From contig JAJZDI010000006.1 in assembly GCA_021806045.1 (NCBI GenBank), forward strand, positions 70,964 to 134,963: a stretch of 64,000 nucleotides of DNA, in the 5' to 3' direction. Under the pieces are notes generated by a model. The model saw only the letters and a program-made list of their open reading frames with translations, was not told where the DNA came from and ran no database searches. Below are positions 59,025-64,000 of this stretch, piece by piece (the stretch's first letter is position 1; every line of letters begins with the position of its first letter). A program made the translations under genes and the position numbers. The DNA is from Actinomycetes bacterium. GTDB taxonomy: Bacteria; Actinomycetota; Acidimicrobiia; Acidimicrobiales; RAAP-2.

Positions 59025-59852
59025 TCAGCTCCTCGGGAGGATGGCGCGCACGGTCTTGTAGCTGTGCCCGTCCCGCGGGGCGGACAGCGACACCACCAGG
59101 TAGTGGGGCTTGAACCCGAGGGCCGAGGAGAGGTCCTTCCCGGCCAGTCGGTCACGCCGGGCGACGTCGAGGGCGCGGCGGGCTCCGGCGTCCTCGACGG
59201 GCAGCCAGTTGTCGCTCCGTCCCCAGCCGAACCGCACCCAGACCTGGCGGTCACCGGCCCTCCGGAACAACACGGGGCCCTTGGTCGGCACGACGATCGC
59301 GATCGACGGCCGCGCACCCCGGAACTCCCAATATGGTGCTGAGGCACCGGGGAACCCGAGCACATGCTCCTCGACCGGTGTCGTCAGCGTGAGCAGGAGG
59401 CGCTTGGCGTGACGGCCGTGCAGCGTCCCGAGGTGCCGCGGGAGGCCCGCGACGGTCACCGCTTCGGGCTGGGCGAGGTCGTCCCGCTCGGGCTCGTCGG
59501 CCAGCACGGCCTCGACGACGTCGAAGGGGGCCAGGTCCGGGTCGTGGTCCTCGGGCCAATCGATCCGGGCACGCACCAGTGCGCCCGACGCGACGTCGAT
59601 GGCGGTGGTGTCCTCCGTATGGCAGGCGAGGACGAGGAGCGTGAGGGCGCTGCCGCCGGCGATCTCGACCGTCCGTCGCTGGGGAATCGAGCGCACGAGC
59701 TGCGCGGCGGTTCCCGCCCGTGGCGTGCGGTTCGACCGCCGACCGGACCGGCGGCGCCGTCCGGGGCTGTCGGGGGCCGCGTCGGGCGTCAATGGCCGGC
59801 CGTGCGCCTGTGGGCCGGCCACCGGCGGCTGCGGGGTGGGTCCGTCAGTCAC
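59025..59852 (-). CDS. Protein of unknown function behind a YyaL gene
   Basis: 275 aa. The first 60 residues are Pro/Arg/Gly-rich; the rest is a mixed alpha/beta domain with [42 protein letters not shown] and [17 protein letters not shown] do not recognise the family. GTG 59852 overlaps the stop of the upstream thioredoxin-domain gene by 8 nt, so the two are coupled. The frame is open further upstream but there it shadows the neighbour. Confidence 0.6.
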   Translation of the reverse strand: MTDGPTPQPPVAGPQAHGRPLTPDAAPDSPGRRRRSGRRSNRTPRAGTAAQLVRSIPQRRTVEIAGGSALTLLVLACHTEDTTAIDVASGALVRARIDWPEDHDPDLAPFDVVEAVLADEPERDDLAQPEAVTVAGLPRHLGTLHGRHAKRLLLTLTTPVEEHVLGFPGASAPYWEFRGARPSIAIVVPTKGPVLFRRAGDRQVWVRFGWGRSDNWLPVEDAGARRALDVARRDRLAGKDLSSALGFKPHYLVVSLSAPRDGHSYKTVRAILPRS

Positions 59853-61965
59853 GGTCCGCTCCGCTGTCGCTGTCGGTCCCGGTTCCGCCGGGCCGGGGCG
59901 CCGCCGCGGGCAACGCAGCCAGCGCGTCGAGCTGGGCGGCCAGTGCGGCGGGCTCGCTGGTGGGCAGGTGGCACACGCCGTCTCTACACACGAATGCCTG
60001 GTCGCCCGTCCGACCCTCCCAGAGGGGGGTGCGCTGGGGATCACCCCAGGCGAGCACGCCATCGGGGATCCAGCGGGCACGCACCACATCGACAAGGTCG
60101 GGCCGGTCCCCGGTGACGACGACCTCACACCGCCCGGATGCAATCAGATCGGCGGCGAGCACGGTCATGGGCACGGTGGCGGGCTGGGCGGTGACGATGG
60201 GCGCGACGAGGTTGATGACACCCCGGGCGGCGTCGAGGTAGCGGCGGTCCCCGGTGAGTGTCCCGAGGCGCACGAGGGCATGAGCCGCGGCCCCGTTGGC
60301 AGAGGCGAGCGCACCGTCGACGAGGTCCTTCGGCCGCACGATCAGCACCTCACCGTCGTCGGGCGTGGTGAAGAAGCCACCGTCCTCTTCGTCGGAGAAA
60401 TGGTCGATGAGCGCGTCGGCGCAGGCGGTGGCCCGTGCGAGCCAGACAGCTGAGCCGGTCAGCTCCGCCAGCCGGGTGCAACAGTCGGTCATCCATGCGT
60501 GGTCGGCGGCGAACGCCGGTTGCCTGGCTCCTCCGCTGGACTGCCAGGTGCGCAGGAGTCGGCCGTCGGACGGGCGCCGCATCTCGGACCAGAGGAACTC
60601 GCCCAGCTCCACCGCCGCCTCGTGCCACTGGGGCGTTCCTGTCGCGGCGGCCGCCTCGGCCAGCGCGCTTAGGAACATGGCGTTCCACTCGAGCACGACC
60701 TTGTCGTCGAGACCGGGCCGGGCGCGCCGGGACCTGGCCCGCAGGAGGTGGGCCCGGGCCGTCTCGACACGGTCGTCACCGGTGAGCGGCGCGCCAGGAG
60801 GGCGGTGAAGGACCGATGCCCCGTCGAGATCACCCTCCGGGGTGATCCCCCAGAATTCGGAGGCGGCCCGGGTGGCATCACCGTCCGGACCGTCGAGGGC
60901 CTCGGCGGCCTGGGTGGGCGTCCACGTGTAGAAGGCGCCTTCGCGACCTTCGGAGTCGGCGTCCTCCGACGACGCCAGACCACCACCGGGCTGGCCGAGG
61001 TCCTCCAGCGTGTACCGGACAATGCCGTCGAGGACGGTGCGGAGGTCGGGATCCGACGTGAGCATCCAGGCATGGAGGAAGGCCCTGACCAGTGCGGCCT
61101 GGTCGTAGAGCATCTTCTCGAAGTGGGGGACACGCCACCGTCGGTCGGTGGCGTAGCGGGCGAACCCGCCCCGCAGGTGGTCGTGGATGCCTCCGGCGGC
61201 CAGCGCTCGCAAGGTGGTCATGGCCATGGCGAGCGACCGCTCGTCGCCCGTACGGCGGGCGTGGACCAGGCAGACCTCGATCAGTAGGGGCTGGGGGAAC
61301 TTCGGCGGGCCGCCGAACCCGCCCCACTCGTCGTCGTGCCGCAGGTCGAGGCTCGCCACGGTGGCGGCGACGGGGTCGTCCGCCATCCCGGCGCCAGAGG
61401 TCCCGGCGCCGCCGCCACGGGTAGGACGGTCCCGGCGACCCAGCGGTCCCGCTGCCGCCGGCGCACGGACCCCGGCCCGGACGGCCTCGGCCAGCTGGAA
61501 CGCCTGGTCCTCGACCTCGTCACGGTGGTTGTGCCAGAGGTCGGTCACCGCCTCGAGGACGGTGCGGAACGACGGCCGCCCTGACCCGTCCTCCGGCGGG
61601 AAGTAGGTGCCGGCGAAGAACGGCCGGCCGTCGGGGAGCAGGAACGCGCTCATGGGCCACCCGCCGGAGCCGGCCACGGCGAGGAGCGCCTCCATGTAGA
61701 CGGCGTCGATGTCGGGCCGCTCTTCCCGGTCCACCTTGACGGAGACGAACGAGGCGTTCAGCACGCCGGCGACGTCGGGGTCCTCGAACGACTCGTGGGC
61801 CATGACGTGGCACCAGTGGCACGACGCGTAGCCGATGGAGAGGAACACGGGCACGTCCCGGGCGCGGGCCTCGGCGAAGGCATCCGTGCCCCACGGGAAC
61901 CAGTCGACGGGATTGTCCGCGTGCTGGCGCAGGTACGGGCTGGTCTCGGTGGCCAGTCGGTTCAC
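59845..61965 (-). CDS. YyaL/DUF255 thioredoxin-domain protein
   Basis: 706 aa. The N-terminal thioredoxin-like domain carries the family mark [20 protein letters not shown]; the large alpha/alpha-barrel domain that follows resembles glycan-processing (six-hairpin) enzymes, with [17 protein letters not shown] and [11 protein letters not shown]. The family is widespread from bacteria to animals (SPATA20) without an agreed function. The C-terminal part has a [10 protein letters not shown] motif. The GTG is set by a -10 at 61979-61974, 8 nt upstream. Confidence 0.9.
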   Translation of the reverse strand: MNRLATETSPYLRQHADNPVDWFPWGTDAFAEARARDVPVFLSIGYASCHWCHVMAHESFEDPDVAGVLNASFVSVKVDREERPDIDAVYMEALLAVAGSGGWPMSAFLLPDGRPFFAGTYFPPEDGSGRPSFRTVLEAVTDLWHNHRDEVEDQAFQLAEAVRAGVRAPAAAGPLGRRDRPTRGGGAGTSGAGMADDPVAATVASLDLRHDDEWGGFGGPPKFPQPLLIEVCLVHARRTGDERSLAMAMTTLRALAAGGIHDHLRGGFARYATDRRWRVPHFEKMLYDQAALVRAFLHAWMLTSDPDLRTVLDGIVRYTLEDLGQPGGGLASSEDADSEGREGAFYTWTPTQAAEALDGPDGDATRAASEFWGITPEGDLDGASVLHRPPGAPLTGDDRVETARAHLLRARSRRARPGLDDKVVLEWNAMFLSALAEAAAATGTPQWHEAAVELGEFLWSEMRRPSDGRLLRTWQSSGGARQPAFAADHAWMTDCCTRLAELTGSAVWLARATACADALIDHFSDEEDGGFFTTPDDGEVLIVRPKDLVDGALASANGAAAHALVRLGTLTGDRRYLDAARGVINLVAPIVTAQPATVPMTVLAADLIASGRCEVVVTGDRPDLVDVVRARWIPDGVLAWGDPQRTPLWEGRTGDQAFVCRDGVCHLPTSEPAALAAQLDALAALPAAAPRPGGTGTDSDSGADRD

Positions 61966-61973
61966 GACGTCAG

Positions 61974-61979
61974 AGCCTA
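61974..61979 (-). promoter_or_regulatory. -10 element before the YyaL gene
   Basis: TAGGCT on the minus strand lies 8 nt before the GTG at 61965. Confidence 0.45.
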
Positions 61980-62068
61980 CGGCGCTCGGAGCGCCCGACC
62001 CGATGCGGCAGCGATGGTGGCGGTGGAGGGCGTGGAGGCGGGACGACCGCCGGAACCGTCGGCGCGCC

Positions 62069-62074
62069 TAGGGT
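62069..62074 (+). promoter_or_regulatory. -10 element before the SDR gene
   Basis: TAGGGT lies 8 nt before ATG 62083. It is divergent to the YyaL promoter, about 90 bp away. Confidence 0.45.
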
Positions 62075-62082
62075 GGCGGGCC

Positions 62083-62871
62083 ATGGAGATCCGACTGGAT
62101 GGGAAGACGGCGCTGGTGACCGGCGCGTCGCGAGGGATCGGGCTGGCGGTGGCGACGAGGCTGGCCGAGGCCGGGGCCCAGGTGATGCTGTCGTCCCGCA
62201 AGGCTGACGGGCTCACTGCCGCCCAGGAGGCCATCGAAGCCGAGCTGGGCGGACCGGTGGCCGGACGGGTCGCCTGGTACGTGGCGAACGCGGGTGACCC
62301 GGAACAGGCGGACGCGTGCGTCGTCGCCACCCTCGAACGGTTCGGCTCAGTGGACATCCTGGTCAACAACGCGGCGGCCAATCCCTACTACGGACCGATG
62401 ATCGAGATCGACGGGAGCAGGTCCGCCAAGACCGTGCAGGTGAACCAGGAGGGCCCGCTCTTCTGGACCCAGGCGGCGTGGCGGGCGCACATGGCCGGGC
62501 ACGGCGGTTCGGTGGTGAACGTGGCGTCGATCGGCGGCATGTCGGTCGAACCGGGCATCGGCTGGTACAACGTGACGAAGGCGGCGGTGATCCACCTCAC
62601 CTCGCAGCTCGCCGCCGAGCTCGGGCCCTCGGTGCGGGTGAACTCGGTGGCACCGGGGCTGGTGCGGACGGCCATGGCCAGGGCGCTGTGGGAGCCGGGA
62701 GAAGCGTCGATCGCAGCGCGCCTGCCCCTGCGGCGGATCGGCGAGCCCGACGACATCGCCAGGGCGGTGGTATTCCTCGCCTCGGACGCGGCGTCGTGGA
62801 TCACCGGTCACACCCTGGTGGTGGACGGCGGGGCGCTCTGCCTCCCGAGTGGCGGGGTCGTCGGCGACTAG
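62083..62871 (+). CDS. Short-chain dehydrogenase/reductase
   Basis: NAD(P)-dependent oxidoreductase with a Rossmann fold, 262 aa. Cofactor motif TGASRGIG near 14-21, NNAAANP, catalytic Ser in VVNVASIGG and Tyr-x3-Lys in WYNVTKAAV, and the C-terminal ASWITGHTLVVDGGA. SSRK after the second strand suggests NADP. Substrate unknown; 3-oxoacyl reductase-type or alcohol dehydrogenation are both possible. The neighbouring partial acyl-CoA synthetase might point to lipid metabolism. Confidence 0.87.
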   Translation: MEIRLDGKTALVTGASRGIGLAVATRLAEAGAQVMLSSRKADGLTAAQEAIEAELGGPVAGRVAWYVANAGDPEQADACVVATLERFGSVDILVNNAAANPYYGPMIEIDGSRSAKTVQVNQEGPLFWTQAAWRAHMAGHGGSVVNVASIGGMSVEPGIGWYNVTKAAVIHLTSQLAAELGPSVRVNSVAPGLVRTAMARALWEPGEASIAARLPLRRIGEPDDIARAVVFLASDAASWITGHTLVVDGGALCLPSGGVVGD

Positions 62872-62940
62872 GCCCGGCGCCCGGCGGGTCCAAGGGGCCC
62901 GGGGCTCCCGGCGCCTCGCGGCGCGGGGGCGGTGCTCCGT
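62872..62940. other. GC-rich convergent interval between SDR and PAP2 genes
   Basis: Several complementary G- and C-runs (GGCGCCC, GGGGCCCGGGGCTCCC, GGCGCC) could fold into one or more hairpins acting on both converging genes. Exact pairing is ambiguous and no T run is present. Confidence 0.3.
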
Positions 62941-63591
62941 TCAGCGGTCCTGTAGCGCCGGTTGCGACGGATCCGGCTGCGCCGGATCGGCGGTCGTCGG
63001 CGCGGGTCCCGGTCGGGTGGTGGACACGAGGAACCACAGGGGAGAGCGGGCGAGCCACGCCACGACCGGGGTGAGGATGAAGGCGGCCACCGGGCGCAGG
63101 AGGGCGATGACGGCCGCTCCCAGGACCAGGCCGGCGATGACGTCGCCGGGGTAGTGCGCCCCCACGTAGACGCGTGCGAAGGCGAGGAAGACACCGATGA
63201 CGGTGGCGGCCACGCCCAGGCGCTTCCGGCCGGCCAGGAACAGTCCACAGATGGCGGCGCCGGCGACCGTCGCGTGATCGCTCGGGAAGGTGAAGTCGTT
63301 CGCCCTGGCCACCAGGACCTCGACCCCGTGCAGCGTCACGTACGGGCGTGGCCGTCCGACCAGGTGGCTGACGGGCTGGTTGACGGCGACAGCGAGCGCC
63401 GTCCCGAAGCCCGCCCACAGGGCCGTGACGACGGCCCGCTGGCCGGCGCCCCGCGCCACCCACCATCCGGCCACGAGCAGGACGCCGAGGACCGTCACCC
63501 CCACCCACAGGGCGTAGGCGGCCATGAACCCGTGGGCCCATGGCGTCGACCGGGCGAAGCTGTTGATGTCCTCGTACCAGCGGGTGTCCAT
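62941..63591 (-). CDS. PAP2-family membrane phosphatase
   Basis: 216 aa with about five to six membrane helices. The phosphatase signature is complete: KxxxxxxRP-like VGRPRP, the PSDHA motif and RVYVGAHYPGDVIAG. Candidate substrates are undecaprenyl pyrophosphate or phosphatidate, and the former would tie into the wall cluster. ATG 63591 is chosen because AGGAG lies 8 nt upstream and the first helix follows; the frame is open to 63705. Confidence 0.87.
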   Translation of the reverse strand: MDTRWYEDINSFARSTPWAHGFMAAYALWVGVTVLGVLLVAGWWVARGAGQRAVVTALWAGFGTALAVAVNQPVSHLVGRPRPYVTLHGVEVLVARANDFTFPSDHATVAGAAICGLFLAGRKRLGVAATVIGVFLAFARVYVGAHYPGDVIAGLVLGAAVIALLRPVAAFILTPVVAWLARSPLWFLVSTTRPGPAPTTADPAQPDPSQPALQDR

Positions 63592-63705
63592 CTCGTGGCT
63601 CCTGTCGTCCGGCGCCGAGCGACCCGTCGCTGACCCTGCCCGGTCGAGCCCTCCCGCTCCTCGGGGGGCGGGGCGGACGTGCGGCGGACGGCCCGGCACG
63701 GTCAT

Positions 63706-63812
63706 CCGTCCCGTTCATCTTCCCGCGACGCGCACGTCACGCGGGGTTCACCCGTACCGGCGCCACAGACCGGCACGATCTGGCGGCACCCTGGGCCGGG
63801 TCCCGCGGGCGC
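63706..63812. other. Interval between PAP2 and acyl-CoA synthetase genes
   Basis: About 107 nt without a gene; the upstream region of the PAP2 gene (63592-63705) is also non-coding if its start is at 63591. I see no clear promoter hexamers. Confidence 0.4.
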
Positions 63813-64000
63813 TCACCTCAGCAGGGTCCGGCGCACCTTCCCGCTCGGTGTTCGGGGCAGGCCGTCCACGACGACCACCTCCTTCGGGGCGCACCACGGC
63901 GGGAGCGTGGCCCTCACGTGCTCGCGCAGCTCCTCGGTGCTGGGGGATGCCGCCGGGTCGGTGGGGACCACCCAGGCCACGACGCGCTCACCCCACTCCG
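63813..64000 (-). CDS. Acyl-CoA synthetase / AMP-dependent ligase, C-terminal end (partial)
   Basis: The last 62 codons are in the window; the rest lies beyond 64000. The visible part reads EWGERVVAWVVP, then EELREHVRATLPPW and ends LPRTPSGKVRRTLLR. This is the C-terminal AMP-binding domain with the catalytic lysine in PSGK, which swings in for the thioester step. Whether it is a fatty acid, benzoate or short-chain ligase cannot be told from this piece. Confidence 0.88.
   Translation of the reverse strand, partial: EWGERVVAWVVPTDPAASPSTEELREHVRATLPPWCAPKEVVVVDGLPRTPSGKVRRTLLR

Overview
The window is a high-GC (roughly 70% by eye) actinobacterial chromosome segment, most likely from the class Acidimicrobiia. 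The clues are the tandem YWLVASDGGVFAF-type repeat protein at the left edge, a bacterial proteasome activator (Bpa), SepF/DivIVA/YggT without FtsA beside ftsZ, a LexA-LysM-NrdR locus ordered as in Mycobacterium, and a MurE carrying the DNPR motif for meso-diaminopimelate. Genes are tightly packed, mostly on the + strand to about 48.9 kb and mostly on the - strand after that, with many ATGA/GTGA overlaps. No tRNA, rRNA, CRISPR array, insertion sequence or prophage was seen.

Left part (1-21.6 kb): the end of a repeat protein, then housekeeping genes built around lysine/DAP synthesis. All six dedicated genes of the succinylase branch are here (dapB, dapA, dapF, dapC, dapD, dapE), interleaved with rnj, ftsK, a D,D-carboxypeptidase, thrB, queF, miaB-miaA and hflX. 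A tandem TetR pair and a ferritin-like diiron protein sit between dapB and dapA behind a promoter with a palindromic operator. An aldo/keto reductase closes the region.

Middle (21.7-28.9 kb): divergent lexA and a LysM division-inhibitor-like gene share an intergenic region with four SOS boxes, two per promoter. They are followed by nrdR, a PIG-L deacetylase, dinB, a DUF3040 protein, a ROK kinase, a small conserved-looking protein, an HNH nuclease and a lipoate-ligase-like protein.

Division and cell-wall cluster (29.2-49 kb): an mraZ promoter with three 10-bp spaced MraZ-type boxes leads into mraZ-rsmH-ftsL-ftsI-murE-mraY-ftsW-murG-murC-murB-ftsQ, then ftsZ (own promoter), pgeF, a YggS-type PLP protein, sepF, yggT and divIVA. 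murF and murD are missing from their usual places; a 26-codon ORF occupies the mraY-ftsW junction. A lysine/alanine-rich DksA-type zinc-finger protein, lspA and rluD follow. DAP from the left part would feed MurE here.

Right part (49-64 kb): a sigma-70 factor (-), a histidine phosphatase (+), then on - an ion-channel-like membrane protein behind an Rrf2 regulator, an unknown protein, dnaE, bpa with a phosphodiesterase, and an unknown protein behind a YyaL-type thioredoxin-domain protein. It ends with an SDR (+), a PAP2 phosphatase (-) and the C-terminal end of an acyl-CoA synthetase (-).

A recurring signal is a -10 hexamer of the form TANNNT placed 6-9 nt before the start codon without a Shine-Dalgarno sequence, in at least eleven genes on both strands, which points to widespread leaderless transcription. 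Starts, promoters and functions are read by eye from sequence; no search was run.
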